64,000 nucleotides of DNA, from assembly GCA_016709445.1 (NCBI GenBank), contig JADJMV010000011.1, forward strand, positions 62,001 to 126,000, in the 5' to 3' direction. This DNA is from Phycisphaerales bacterium (GTDB lineage Bacteria; Planctomycetota; Phycisphaerae; Phycisphaerales; UBA1924). This document shows positions 44,704 to 53,421 of the stretch, in pieces (position 1 is the first letter of the stretch; the number at the start of each line of letters is the position of its first letter). Made by a program: the position numbers and the translations under genes. The notes below the pieces were generated by a model that saw only the letters and a program-made list of their open reading frames with translations, had not been told where the DNA came from and made no database searches.

Positions 44704-45192
44704 TTAGTGCTTTCCGCGGGTCATGGGCGCGTGTTCCTTGTCCGGGCTCACCACCTGGAGCATCAAAGGACACTCATCCATCTGCGCCTGCATCTTGACC
44801 TGCATGTCCGCCGGAGCGGCTTCCATCACGTGCTGCATCATGTGCTGCATGATCTTGGGCTGCATGTCCGCCATTCGGGCGTGGGCGTCGGTCCGCTGGT
44901 TGACCAGCTCGGTGACCACCGCGGCCATGGCTTCAGCCTTCATCGGTCCCGCTGCACTGTTCATAGTGGCGAGCAAGCCGTCGAGCCGGGCGTCGGCCTC
45001 TTCCTGCTGTGCCATCATCTCCACACGCACCTTGCCCATCGACGCACAGTCCGCCGGCATGACGGGCTGACCCTTCGCTGCCGGCTGAGTGAGACGCGGC
45101 GCTTCCTGCGACGGCTGCATCGCCCACGCGATGGAAAGGGTGGTCGTGGTCAGCAGGGCGACGGCAAAGACAGTCGTGCGATTGCGAGACAT
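44704..45192 (-). CDS. Exported Met-rich, possibly metal-binding protein
   Basis: A 162-residue protein with a signal peptide (VFAVALLTTTTLSIAWA). The mature part is helical and very rich in methionine and histidine: MADMQPKIMQHMMQHVMEA, then MQVKMQAQMDECPLM, with cysteines in MPADCASMGKV and MDECPLM. Clusters of Met, His and Cys in exported proteins often bind copper or silver, or scavenge periplasmic oxidants; that is inference. No named family recognised. It is monocistronic and lies among small envelope proteins. Confidence 0.7.
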   Translation of the reverse strand: MSRNRTTVFAVALLTTTTLSIAWAMQPSQEAPRLTQPAAKGQPVMPADCASMGKVRVEMMAQQEEADARLDGLLATMNSAAGPMKAEAMAAVVTELVNQRTDAHARMADMQPKIMQHMMQHVMEAAPADMQVKMQAQMDECPLMLQVVSPDKEHAPMTRGKH

Positions 45193-45270
45193 GTGGATCC
45201 TCCATCAAGTGAGGCGTGTGCGTGGTCCAGCCGGCAGGCGCCGGGGATCTGGGCCCCATCGGCTCAACTC

Positions 45271-45296
45271 CGCCGGCCGACGTTGGTCGGCCGGCG
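45271..45296. repeat. Perfect 11-bp hairpin
   Basis: CGCCGGCCGAC (45271-45281) and GTCGGCCGGCG (45286-45296) with a four-base loop. It lies between the end of the glycine-zipper gene (45392, minus) and the start of the Met-rich gene (45192). No T run follows on either strand. It may end transcription of the upstream gene or protect its 3' end. Confidence 0.5.
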
Positions 45297-45391
45297 AAAC
45301 CCACTCACGCTGACGCGGTTCTGCGGGGAGGTGGGCACCCCCCTCTGGGCAGACTGGTTCCGCAAACAGCCGGTGACGAGGGTGGCTCGAT

Positions 45392-45925
45392 CTATTTGAC
45401 GGTGGAATCTCCACAGCAGCCGTGGTCGCCCGATTCCACTCGGTCCCACGCATCCTTGGTTGCCAATCTCGCCTTGTCCCATGCCAGATCGGACTTGCCC
45501 TTCGCCTTCTCCCAACCGCGTCGGAGGTCACTCTCGACGCTCGCGAACGTGTGGCCGCTGCCGCCGCCGTGGCGGCCGAAGCTCTCCCACCCGTAGCGGT
45601 ACGCCGGCTCGTAGTGGTCAAAGCCGAGCTTCTTGTCGGCGTACGGCCTGGTGCCGTAGGTCTCCTTCCAGTACTTGGTCTCGATGGTCGGGTCAAGGGC
45701 CTCGGCCGTGGCACTGCCGACCACTCCGCCTACCACCGCTCCCACGGCCGCACCAGCGACCGCGCCTATCGGTCCGCCGATCGCCCCTCCGGCGGCTCCG
45801 GCCGCGGCCCCCGCGCCGACCGCGCCGAGACTCACACCGATCGGGTGCTCGCCGAGCACTCCTGCCTTCGCATGCTGGTCCGCGGGCTTCGCCGTCGTCG
45901 TTGCGTCATTCTTCTTCTCGTTCAT
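45392..45925 (-). CDS. Glycine-zipper protein, probably membrane-associated
   Basis: A 177-residue protein. A hydrophilic N-terminus (MNEKKNDATTTAKPADQHA) is followed by a long glycine zipper (VGAGAAAGAAGGAIGGPIGA and the like, about residues 30-70), and a C-terminal charged, aromatic part (YADKKLGFDHYEPAYRYGW) ending in GCCGDSTVK. Glycine zippers pack as membrane hairpins. A similar YEPAYRYGWES-type tail occurs in stress-related small proteins of other bacteria. AAGGAG precedes ATG 45925. No signal peptide. Function unknown; a stress or desiccation role is a guess from the neighbours. Confidence 0.75.
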   Translation of the reverse strand: MNEKKNDATTTAKPADQHAKAGVLGEHPIGVSLGAVGAGAAAGAAGGAIGGPIGAVAGAAVGAVVGGVVGSATAEALDPTIETKYWKETYGTRPYADKKLGFDHYEPAYRYGWESFGRHGGGSGHTFASVESDLRRGWEKAKGKSDLAWDKARLATKDAWDRVESGDHGCCGDSTVK

Positions 45926-46055
45926 CGCTGAACTCCTTGGATGCGGCGGGGACTTCCGAGTGAATCCCTGCCAATTCCGGCGGCTCTTGACTCGGCCGTC
46001 TTGCAGGATGACGGTCCACGGCGCCGTGCCGCGGGCTGGCATCATCGACATTCCG

Positions 46056-47648
46056 TCATGGCCGGTCCCACGCCGGGGCATTGTTCACGTCGAGCAGCAT
46101 GGTGCTTCTGCCCTCGGCATTGATGGATCTGGCGATCCAGTACGGCTTCCCGTCGATCGTCGTGCGGCAGGCGTCCACCTCGATGGAGTCCCCAACCTTG
46201 CAGACCGGGCTCTGGTTCTCCATGTACCAAGCGGGCCCGATGAGGACGATCTCGTCCTTCGCCGCGTCGCCCGACATCCGGATCTTCAACGCCCGGGCGG
46301 ACTGGATGCCCTTCTCAAACTTGATCTCCGTGATATCGCTGACTTTGCCCGACATCGTCTTGAGCGTGTCCTGCTGGATCGCCCGGATGATGGACCCCTC
46401 GGCGGACCAGTCTCGGTTCTCCGTGAGGAAGCCGGACGACACCGGCTTCCGCGACTCGTATTGTGGCGCCGGCACCTTGTAGGCCTCGTACGCGGTTCGG
46501 GCGGCCGTGCCGGTGTTCAAGGTGGAGAGGTCGGAGGGCGTCTCGGGGCTGGCCAGGATCATTTCCTTGGAGGCATCGATGCGCACGGTGCCCTCGAGCG
46601 TGACGGTGGCGACCGCCCAGGGGACCAGGCGCTTGGTGTCTGCGATGCCCAGGAAGTTCTGGTTGGGGTCGATGGAGAGGAAGCCGATCTCGCCCGAATT
46701 GCGGTCAAGAATGATGTCGTTCACCTTGCCGCACTCGCTCCCCCGCGCGTCGATCTTCATGCCCGACAGGTTGCTCAGGACGAGGTATCGCGAGTACGGT
46801 GTGCTGTAGACGTTCCCGTTGGATTCGACGGAATCGAGCGTCCAGGCGGCGCTGCCATCGGTGTTCCGCAGGCCAAGCTCGCGGTCGCCGGTCCGAAGGT
46901 GGGTGGCCACGAGCAGCCGATCGGGGTCGCGGGGCAAGGCCAGGGTCTCCACGACGACCTTATCCCCCCGCATCGGGGCCGCGGAGGCGCTGTTGACAAA
47001 CCAGGATGGGCCCAGCGCGATCTTGTGGGCGGAACCGTCGGCGGACTGGACGGTGATGACGACCTGCTCACCGAACGTGGATGTCCGGGTGCGCTCGACT
47101 TCCGTGATTTCGCCCTCGATGCGAGCCTGCTTTGCCGTGTCGAGATTGCCCGAGTAGGGATCGGAGGGCGAGGCGGCGTCGGCGGTCAACCTCTGCCGGA
47201 GCGTGCTCTTGTCGTTCCTGTTGGACTCCCGCAAGGCCGTCCAGCTATCGGCCGAGTACTCCGGAAACTGCTTGAGCTGCTCCACGGTCGACGCGAGGAC
47301 GAAGCGGTCCTTTCCGGCATCCCATCGGAACGCGCCATACGGGATCGCGACGGCCCTGCCACCCAGCCCGAGGATTGTGCCCGTCTTGATTATCACATAC
47401 TCGATCCGCCCCGAGCCCCGGTCGAGAACGAGGTCGGAGACATTCGCGATCTCTTCACCGTTGTCGTTGACGACCTTCTGATCTCGCAGCCAGTCGGAGG
47501 ATCGAAAGTCCACGGTGGGTGCAGCGGTGACGGACTGCTTCGTCGGCTTCTCGGCGGTCTGCCTCTGGCCGGAAGCCGGGGCGGCCGCGCCGGCGGCCAG
47601 GGCGAGCATCAGAGCGGTAAGGACGGGAACTGACGCGCGGTGACTCAT
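46056..47648 (-). CDS. Exported PRC-barrel-domain protein
   Basis: A 530-residue protein with a signal peptide (VPVLTALMLALAAGAAAPASG). An N-terminal PRC-barrel-like domain has SSDWLRDQKVVNDNGEEIAN, VSDLVLDRGSGRIEYVII and VAIPYGAFRW. A second, near residue 280, has YLVLSNLSGMKIDARGSECG, NDIILDRNSGEIGFLSI and KRLVPWAVATV. Small OB-like segments such as ARIEGEITEVERTRTSTFGE lie between and after them. Exported PRC-barrel proteins are common in proteobacterial stress loci; their ligand is not known. GAAGGAAG precedes ATG 47648. Confidence 0.78.
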   Translation of the reverse strand: MSHRASVPVLTALMLALAAGAAAPASGQRQTAEKPTKQSVTAAPTVDFRSSDWLRDQKVVNDNGEEIANVSDLVLDRGSGRIEYVIIKTGTILGLGGRAVAIPYGAFRWDAGKDRFVLASTVEQLKQFPEYSADSWTALRESNRNDKSTLRQRLTADAASPSDPYSGNLDTAKQARIEGEITEVERTRTSTFGEQVVITVQSADGSAHKIALGPSWFVNSASAAPMRGDKVVVETLALPRDPDRLLVATHLRTGDRELGLRNTDGSAAWTLDSVESNGNVYSTPYSRYLVLSNLSGMKIDARGSECGKVNDIILDRNSGEIGFLSIDPNQNFLGIADTKRLVPWAVATVTLEGTVRIDASKEMILASPETPSDLSTLNTGTAARTAYEAYKVPAPQYESRKPVSSGFLTENRDWSAEGSIIRAIQQDTLKTMSGKVSDITEIKFEKGIQSARALKIRMSGDAAKDEIVLIGPAWYMENQSPVCKVGDSIEVDACRTTIDGKPYWIARSINAEGRSTMLLDVNNAPAWDRP

Positions 47649-48150
47649 GGGAGGCTTCCTTCTGTTTGCCGGTCGAATCCGGCTTGCAACACATTTGGTG
47701 TCGCGGGCGTCGCTTCCCATCGATCAGAGGACGAGCGCCGCGATTGACATAATCATGGCGCGCAGACGCGCGACGACTACGACGGAATGTTCCCACATTG
47801 TCGGACACCATCGGGCTCGAATACGCTCACGCACGATGAAGCGCATGGAGCCCGTGAGGGCGCTAGGCCCTCGGCTCGAGCATCATGCGCCGCGCTCGCC
47901 GGTGGGTCGCTACATGCATCGACGCCGCACCCGGAGCGGTAGCCACGGCCGTTCCGGAGTCCGGTGACAGCGAGCGATACCTGTGTCAGAGGACAGCATC
48001 AGACCTGCCCGTGGGTCCGGGCTCTGCATGCGTCCCGGACGTGCGGGGTGGGACGCACCCGATCCGCGAGCGCATGGGCATCGGAGCACCGACGGCGGCG
48101 CGAGCAAGGGTTGGCCGATGAATGCACAGCTGCGGACGCCGCGGGCGCGA
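47649..48150. other. Intergenic region, no gene seen
   Basis: About 500 bases between the start of the PRC-barrel gene and the end of the response-regulator gene. Several short frames occur but none has coding character or a ribosome site. A perfect TTGACA on the plus strand near 47754 lacks a matching -10. Confidence 0.45.
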
Positions 48151-48993
48151 TCAGGCCTGGGCCAGGCCCTCGCGGATCGCGAATCGCATCAGCTCGGCGC
48201 GGGCGGCAATGCCCAGCTTCTTCATCATGCGATCCTGGTGCGCATCAATCGTCTTAACGCTGCGGCAGAGCTGCGCCGCGATCTGCGTCCGCGACAGCCC
48301 CTTGCCAATCAGCCGAAGTACCTCGAGTTCACGCGGGGTAAGTGATGCGAGGAGCGTCAACGGCGCCCCTGTCCGCATGACGGTGAGGTCGTGGCGTGAC
48401 ATGGCGGAGTCGGTCCTACCGCCCGCCCGCGTCGGCAGGTGTCGGCACCGCTCACGGACCTTCGGCCCGAGTACGAACCCATCGGCCCGGCCCCGCATCA
48501 CCTCGCGTATTCCGCCCACAATGTCCTCGAGTTCGTCGGTCTTGGCGAAGTACCCGCTGACTCCCGCGGTGAACGCAGCAGATATGAACCCGTCGCGGAT
48601 GTGGGCGCTGAGGACGATCACCCGGACCTCGGGGAGCGTGTGCCTCAGCCGATCGGCCATCTCGAAAGCGTCGGGGCCGGGCATCTCGATATCCAGCAGC
48701 ACCGCGTCGGGCCGGTGGCGCCGGACCTCTTCGACGAGCCGCACTGCCGACCCCAGACGCCCCACGACCTCGATCCCCGCGTCGATCGCAAATTGCACCT
48801 TGAGCCCTTCCACCAGCACCGCGTGGTCATCCACACAGAGCACACGGATGGCGTGCGAGACCACGCCACCCGGGCCTGGTTGAGCATTGCCACCGGACTG
48901 CCCGCGGGGCGTGGCCGCGCGCCCGGACTTCTTTGCGCGCAGCGCCGTCGGCGCGAGATCTAACGTGCTCGGACTGGTCTGCTTCCGACTCAT
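48151..48993 (-). CDS. NarL/FixJ-family response regulator
   Basis: A 280-residue regulator. The receiver domain starts at AIRVLCVDDHAVLVEGLK, with the acidic pair, the phospho-acceptor Asp in DAVLLDIEMPG, the Ser in VIVLSAHI and the Lys in GYFAKTDE. The C-terminal LuxR-type helix-turn-helix is LTPRELEVLRLIGKGLSRTQIAAQL. A 46-residue basic tail precedes the receiver if ATG 48993 is used; GTG 48864 would start right at the domain. It lies 26 bases after the histidine kinase gene and is its likely partner, controlling nearby envelope genes (inference). Confidence 0.9.
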   Translation of the reverse strand: MSRKQTSPSTLDLAPTALRAKKSGRAATPRGQSGGNAQPGPGGVVSHAIRVLCVDDHAVLVEGLKVQFAIDAGIEVVGRLGSAVRLVEEVRRHRPDAVLLDIEMPGPDAFEMADRLRHTLPEVRVIVLSAHIRDGFISAAFTAGVSGYFAKTDELEDIVGGIREVMRGRADGFVLGPKVRERCRHLPTRAGGRTDSAMSRHDLTVMRTGAPLTLLASLTPRELEVLRLIGKGLSRTQIAAQLCRSVKTIDAHQDRMMKKLGIAARAELMRFAIREGLAQA

Positions 48994-49019
48994 CTGCGTG
49001 CTCACTCTCTCGGGGGCCT

Positions 49020-50603
49020 CTAGCCCCCGTGGTCCCCGCCCTCCGCTGCATGACCCAGGGCAAGGCGTATGGCCTCGAAGTCGGCCGGGGAGTCGATGAC
49101 CGTGGCCCCGATCGTCGCCCATTTCGCTCGGGCGTGCTTCGGCGGCGCGCCGAGGAGGACGACCGCTCGCTCCGGGTGGCCCTTGCGCCAGCGCGGTGCG
49201 GCATCGAGAGCCTTGGGCGTTGGCTTCGTCACCCACAAACTCGCCCGTCCGGGCGCTTCGCCGCTGGCGGGCTTCACCCGGTAGCCGTTTGCGATCAGGA
49301 TTTGCGAGATGAGCGCCGCGGTCCGATGATTGCCGACGGACACCGCGGCCGTTCGGTCGCCCGGAGCGCGCCTCGCGGCCTTCGCGGAGCCCGACTTCGT
49401 CGTCGGGAGAATGAGCTCCACCGTTGTGCCCGCGCCCGGCTCGGAGGTGAGCACGATATCGCCGCCGGCGCGTAGGGCCACCTTCCGGGCTAGGGGCAGG
49501 CCGAGGCCCGTGCCCATGCTGCGCGACTTGGTGGTAAAGAACAGATCGAAGGCGCGGCGCTGAACCCTGGACCCCATGCCGCGCCCGTTGTCGGTGATTC
49601 CCAGCCGAACGCTGCGGCCCCCATCCACCGGCTTGGCCGTAATGCGCACCCGCCCCTCACGGCGTCCCTCCGGGATCGCTTCCCCTGCGTTCACGATGAG
49701 GTTCAGTACCGCCTGCGTCAGCCAGTGTGGGCCGATCTTGACTATGGGCAGCCCAGCGGGAAAGGATGCCTGCACCTTCACATGCTTCGGGACAGCCTTC
49801 CGCAACAGCGGGCCGACCTGCCTCCACCAGCGGGCCAGTTCGGTGGTGCCCTCTCCGTCGCTCTCGCCGCCATCTCCGACGGCATCCGGATCGAGCGCTA
49901 GAAAATGGAGCGCATCGCTCAGGTGCTGCAGATACACGATGGAGCGTCGGACGGCGGTCACGTGGCGGAGGGCGGCGGTGGTCATGCCCCCGCGCTCCAG
50001 TGCGTTGAGCCGAGCTCGCACCGGGAGCAGCACGTTGCTCATGTCGTGCCCCAGGCCGGCCGCAAGCGTCCCGAGCGAGGCCAGTCGGTCGGCCAGGTGC
50101 AGACGCAGGTTGGCGGTGGCCAGAGCCCTGGTCTGCTCGGTGATCAGGTGCTGCAGGCGCGTGCGTTCGTCCGCGGTGCTGACGTTCACATCGATCTCGT
50201 TGCTGACGTCGCGGATGATCCCGATAAAGAACAGCCCGGCGTTGGCCGGAAGGTCCGCTCGCGACATCGACAGCTCGATCTGGAGCAGCTTCCCGTCCTT
50301 TCGAACCGCGTCGAATCGGCGAGCCCGCTCCGCGACCCGCGGTTTGTCTGCATGCCGGTACCGATCAAGGTACCGGTCCAAAGCGGAGCGCCGAGGCTCC
50401 GGGATGAGCACCTTCACGCTCCGGCCGAACAACTCCGAGGGCGTCCACCCGAACACCCGCTCGACCGAATCGCTCGCGGACTGAATAATGCCCCCCTCAT
50501 TCATCGTGATGATCGGGTCAAGGATGAGATCACGCACACCGCCACTCGCCGCGGGAACCGCAGCGGACGCGGCACCAGGGAGCTTGCGAAGGCGGGCGGC
50601 CAT
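49020..50603 (-). CDS. PAS-domain histidine kinase with degenerate C-terminal receiver
   Basis: A 527-residue cytosolic kinase. PAS domain at about 25-140 (DPIITMNEGGIIQSASDSVERVFGWTP-like region and VRKDGKLLQIELSMSR). Next is an H-box LGTLAAGLGHDMSNVLLPV with the phospho-His. The ATPase domain has N-box VLNLIVNAGEAIPEG, ITDNGRGMG, FFTTKSRSMGTGLGLPLARK. After about residue 410 comes a receiver-like fold (RTAAVSVGNHRTAALISQIL) where the phospho-acceptor Asp is missing, so it cannot be phosphorylated in the usual way. No membrane segments. Partner of the regulator at 48151-48993. Confidence 0.9.
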   Translation of the reverse strand: MAARLRKLPGAASAAVPAASGGVRDLILDPIITMNEGGIIQSASDSVERVFGWTPSELFGRSVKVLIPEPRRSALDRYLDRYRHADKPRVAERARRFDAVRKDGKLLQIELSMSRADLPANAGLFFIGIIRDVSNEIDVNVSTADERTRLQHLITEQTRALATANLRLHLADRLASLGTLAAGLGHDMSNVLLPVRARLNALERGGMTTAALRHVTAVRRSIVYLQHLSDALHFLALDPDAVGDGGESDGEGTTELARWWRQVGPLLRKAVPKHVKVQASFPAGLPIVKIGPHWLTQAVLNLIVNAGEAIPEGRREGRVRITAKPVDGGRSVRLGITDNGRGMGSRVQRRAFDLFFTTKSRSMGTGLGLPLARKVALRAGGDIVLTSEPGAGTTVELILPTTKSGSAKAARRAPGDRTAAVSVGNHRTAALISQILIANGYRVKPASGEAPGRASLWVTKPTPKALDAAPRWRKGHPERAVVLLGAPPKHARAKWATIGATVIDSPADFEAIRLALGHAAEGGDHGG

Positions 50604-51225
50604 CCAAGCCGATTGTACGACACGCGGGAGTGGCGCAAGCCCACTTCACCACCTCACGGGACGGGATTGCGCCGAATGAGGGAAGTTTCCGGCGAAAGCT
50701 CGAGCGTGAATGCCGCAATGGCCTCGGCAGGCCAGGATCAGACCGGCTCGTCGACGAGTGGTCCAAAGTCTGGCACCCGTGCAAGCTGCCACTCTTCGGC
50801 ACCTCCGCAGCAGCTTGTTGCAGGGGTGGTGCGGGGACTGCGAGTCGGCGGGTGGCCAGTCGACTAATGCACTGGTTGAGAGTCGATCGGCGCCGCGGCC
50901 GGAGCGTGGCGTTCGACCGCTGGGCATGCCCCTCCGCATGTTGGGATCGCCAATGCGCGAGAATGGCCGTCCCTGGCCATGCGCCTGGAACGTCCCACGT
51001 CGAAGGATGAATATGGGAAGTTTCCGAATAGAGTTGTGCGACGATTGTGGCCATACTCCATCTGCCAGTGCATCGGACTTCGAGTTCCGATGTGCAGGGC
51101 TGAGACCCGCCACATCACCTCTACCCGGAACCACACCCGCACAATCGGGATGAACCGGGTTGCGACGAGACCGAGTAGTGGCTGCCCGCACGTGCTCACG
51201 CACCCAGCACCCGAAAGGGAGAGTC
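50604..51225. other. Intergenic region upstream of the PEP-CTERM-like genes, no gene seen
   Basis: About 620 bases without a supportable gene on either strand; frames there have irregular composition. The 12-mer GGGAAGTTTCCG occurs twice (50680-50691 and 51015-51026), 335 bases apart. The sequence is less GC-rich than its neighbours and may be regulatory or a decayed gene. Confidence 0.45.
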
Positions 51226-51858
51226 ATGAATGTGCGACTTCAGTGGGTCGCCGCCGCGGCCGCCATGGGACTTGGAGCAGGCGTCTGCCTCGCGGAGCCG
51301 ACGGCCGTCTTCTCTGATGGGCCCGGCAACACCGAAGGGGGGATATTTCGCGCCGTCACCTCGGCGAATGGCACCTTCGACACATTCTGCAGCGAGGTGG
51401 GCGAGGGGCTGACGATCGGATTCACGTTTGAATACACGATCAGCACCAACATCCTCTACAACGGGAACGGCACCGTCAATCCGCTGAACGGCGAAACCGC
51501 GTTCCTCTATACCAAGTTCGTTGCGGGCGAAATCCGCGGCATTCTCGGCAACCCCAACATGCCCGAGGACACAATGGCCGACGCCATCCAGCTGGCCATC
51601 TGGAAGATTGAGAGCGAGCGGAACACCGTCGACCCCAACGCCCTCGCACTGATAGCCGCGGCCCAGGCTGCAATCGGCTCCGGCGCATGGTCGGGCCTCG
51701 GCAACGTCCGCGTGATGAACAACTGGGACGTCGGCCACATCGGCGAACAGAACCACAGCAAGCAGGACACGCTCATCATCGTCCCGCTGCCCCCTGCGGC
51801 CGGCCTCGCCGGCATCGGCGTTCTTGGTCTGGCGACCGGCGCCCGTCGTCGCAAGTAA
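51226..51858 (+). CDS. Secreted protein with PEP-CTERM-like tail and thioester-like Cys/Gln motif
   Basis: A 210-residue protein with a signal peptide (VAAAAAMGLGAGVCLA). The C-terminus VPLPPAAGLAGIGVLGLATG plus GARRRK is the three-part sorting signal of the PEP-CTERM/exosortase type (VPLPPAA variant). The body has TFDTFCSEVGEGLTIGFTFE, then ETAFLYTKFVAGEIRG and DAIQLAIWKIESE. A Cys in 'FCxE' and a Gln in 'QxAIW' resemble the residues that form an internal thioester in surface adhesins (TED domains); this match is by eye. AGGGAG precedes the ATG. A paralogue follows 84 bases later. Confidence 0.8.
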   Translation: MNVRLQWVAAAAAMGLGAGVCLAEPTAVFSDGPGNTEGGIFRAVTSANGTFDTFCSEVGEGLTIGFTFEYTISTNILYNGNGTVNPLNGETAFLYTKFVAGEIRGILGNPNMPEDTMADAIQLAIWKIESERNTVDPNALALIAAAQAAIGSGAWSGLGNVRVMNNWDVGHIGEQNHSKQDTLIIVPLPPAAGLAGIGVLGLATGARRRK

Positions 51859-51942
51859 ACCCGCCGGACGGCCCGCGGTCCTTTCAAACAACCCAACGCC
51901 CCAGCTCTCAAGCGGCTCGGGGACGGAGAATGGAGAGTCCTC

Positions 51943-52605
51943 GTGACACGTTTCTACGGAGTGTTTCTTTCGGCTGGAGTGATCGCCGCGGCCGGCGCTG
52001 GCGCTCACGCCGGCCCGGTGTACGTTCAGCTTCAGGGGCACAACCTCGGACGCGGCGTGGTGGTCTCGCTCTCGGGCGGGCTCACCTTCGCCGACGGCTC
52101 CACATCTAGCACCCTCTGGGCGGGCGAGCGTTCGTTCCGCATCGACGGCCAACTGGCCCGGGCCTTCTCGGCGGAACTCACCAACGCCAACGGCGATGGT
52201 TGGTACCAAGAAAGCAGCGTCCGCGGCGGGCCGAACGAGGAGAAGGCTCAAGCCATCGCCGCGCTGTTCGCCGGAAGGGCCGGCAACCTCGCGAACCAGG
52301 ATCAGGCCGCGACCTTCCAGGCTCTGCTCTGGGAGCTGGTATACGACTTCGATGGGTCTGAAGGGTCGATCGATATGGCCGGGGGGCACGTGGCCTTCGG
52401 CCTGATCGACGGCGCGCTTTTCGACGACATGAAGCGGACCGCCCTGCGAATGGATCTGAGCGGCTCGGTCGCACTGCTCTCCAGCGACAAGTACAACAAC
52501 CAGTTCCGCGTCGTACCCCTCCCGCCTGCCGCTGGCCTCGCGGCCCTCGGCCTGCTCGGTTGCGCTGCACGACGCCGCCGGAGCACCTCGTCTATGGCGA
52601 TGTAA
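51943..52605 (+). CDS. Second secreted protein with PEP-CTERM-like tail, Cys replaced by Ser
   Basis: A 220-residue protein starting at GTG with GGAGAG upstream. Signal peptide SAGVIAAAGAGAHA. C-terminus VPLPPAAGLAALGLLG plus CAARRRR, the same sorting tail as the gene before it. The body parallels its neighbour: ARAFSAELTNAN in place of 'FCSEV', then ALFAGRAGNLANQDQ and TFQALLWELVYDFDG in place of 'IQLAIWKIE'. The Gln is kept but the Cys is Ser, so a thioester could not form here. The pair looks like a duplication with divergence. A hairpin terminator follows. Confidence 0.78.
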   Translation: MTRFYGVFLSAGVIAAAGAGAHAGPVYVQLQGHNLGRGVVVSLSGGLTFADGSTSSTLWAGERSFRIDGQLARAFSAELTNANGDGWYQESSVRGGPNEEKAQAIAALFAGRAGNLANQDQAATFQALLWELVYDFDGSEGSIDMAGGHVAFGLIDGALFDDMKRTALRMDLSGSVALLSSDKYNNQFRVVPLPPAAGLAALGLLGCAARRRRSTSSMAM

Positions 52606-52612
52606 TCCCTCT

Positions 52613-52640
52613 GGGCGGGCGGCCATGGGGCTGCCCGCCC
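52613..52640 (+). terminator. Terminator after the PEP-CTERM-like pair
   Basis: GGGCGGGC (52613-52620) pairs with GCCCGCCC (52633-52640) across a 12-base loop and is followed by TCGATTCTCTCTC, a broken pyrimidine run. It starts seven bases after the stop codon. Confidence 0.5.
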
Positions 52641-52724
52641 TCGATTCTCTCTCAACGCTTCCGCGGGTGTTCCGCGATGCGTATTCCCATCGCTCCGAAA
52701 GGGGCCGGTGAATGGAGTGCGACC

Positions 52725-52883
52725 ATGCTCGGCACTGTGATTCTGATCATTCTCATTCTGCTCTTGATCGGCGCCCTGCCCGTGTATCCGTACAGCCGCA
52801 AGTGGGGTTACGCACCGGGAGGTGTTCTGGGTGTGATGCTGCTGATCCTCGTCGTACTGCTGCTCATGGGATACATTCACTAG
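52725..52883 (+). CDS. DUF3309-family small membrane protein
   Basis: A 52-residue protein: MLGTVILIILILLLIGALP, then VYPYSRKWGYAPGGVLG, then a second helix. This is the DUF3309 pattern (two helices around PYSRxWGY). GGAG lies before ATG 52725. Function of the family is unknown; it is often found with stress-induced small proteins. Confidence 0.85.
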   Translation: MLGTVILIILILLLIGALPVYPYSRKWGYAPGGVLGVMLLILVVLLLMGYIH

Positions 52884-53095
52884 AGCGGAAGTCGGCAGCG
52901 GCATCGAAGCGCTTGGGCACCGGCGCAGCGGAGGGCTGCTGCGCCAACGGCAACGGACAAGGGATCCTCCCCACCGAGCAGCCCGCCGACGGTGCAACTG
53001 TCGCAAAGCAGCAGAGGCGGAAGGCACTGGTGCCCGGAGCGCTGGACACACCTTGTGCCACACAGCGAAGGGTTTGCTCTAACCAAGGAACGCAC

Positions 53096-53314
53096 ATGCA
53101 ACCGCAACGCCTCGTCGGGATTCTCGTGCTCGCTGGCGGAATCGTTCTACTCGTGATGGGACTCCGGGGATTGAACTCGTTCGGTTCGCAGGTCTCGGAG
53201 TTCTTCACCGGGTCGCCCACCGATCGCGCCGTCTGGCTCACGATCGGCGGGATCTTGGCGATCCTCGCGGGATCGACAGCGGCGATGCTGCCCTTCCGCA
53301 ATTCGAGCCGCTGA
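53096..53314 (+). CDS. DUF3185-like small membrane protein
   Basis: A 72-residue protein with two helices: RLVGILVLAGGIVLLVMGLR and AVWLTIGGILAILAGSTAAM, joined by FGSQVSEFFTGSPTDR. The SxVSxxFTGSPTD linker is the DUF3185 hallmark. AAGGAA precedes ATG 53096. It is 212 bases after the DUF3309 gene in the same direction. Function unknown. Confidence 0.82.
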   Translation: MQPQRLVGILVLAGGIVLLVMGLRGLNSFGSQVSEFFTGSPTDRAVWLTIGGILAILAGSTAAMLPFRNSSR

Positions 53315-53421
53315 ATGCGGTCTCGCGCGGCTCCGAGGGCGCGGAGGAGCACGCCCGGTTTCTCGGGGATCGAGCCAGAGCTTTGGATGAGGCATTCGCC
53401 AATGGCACAGGAAAACCAGTG

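Noticed and set aside
45675..47633. 652-codon plus-strand frame
   Set aside because: Antisense shadow of the PRC-barrel and glycine-zipper genes.
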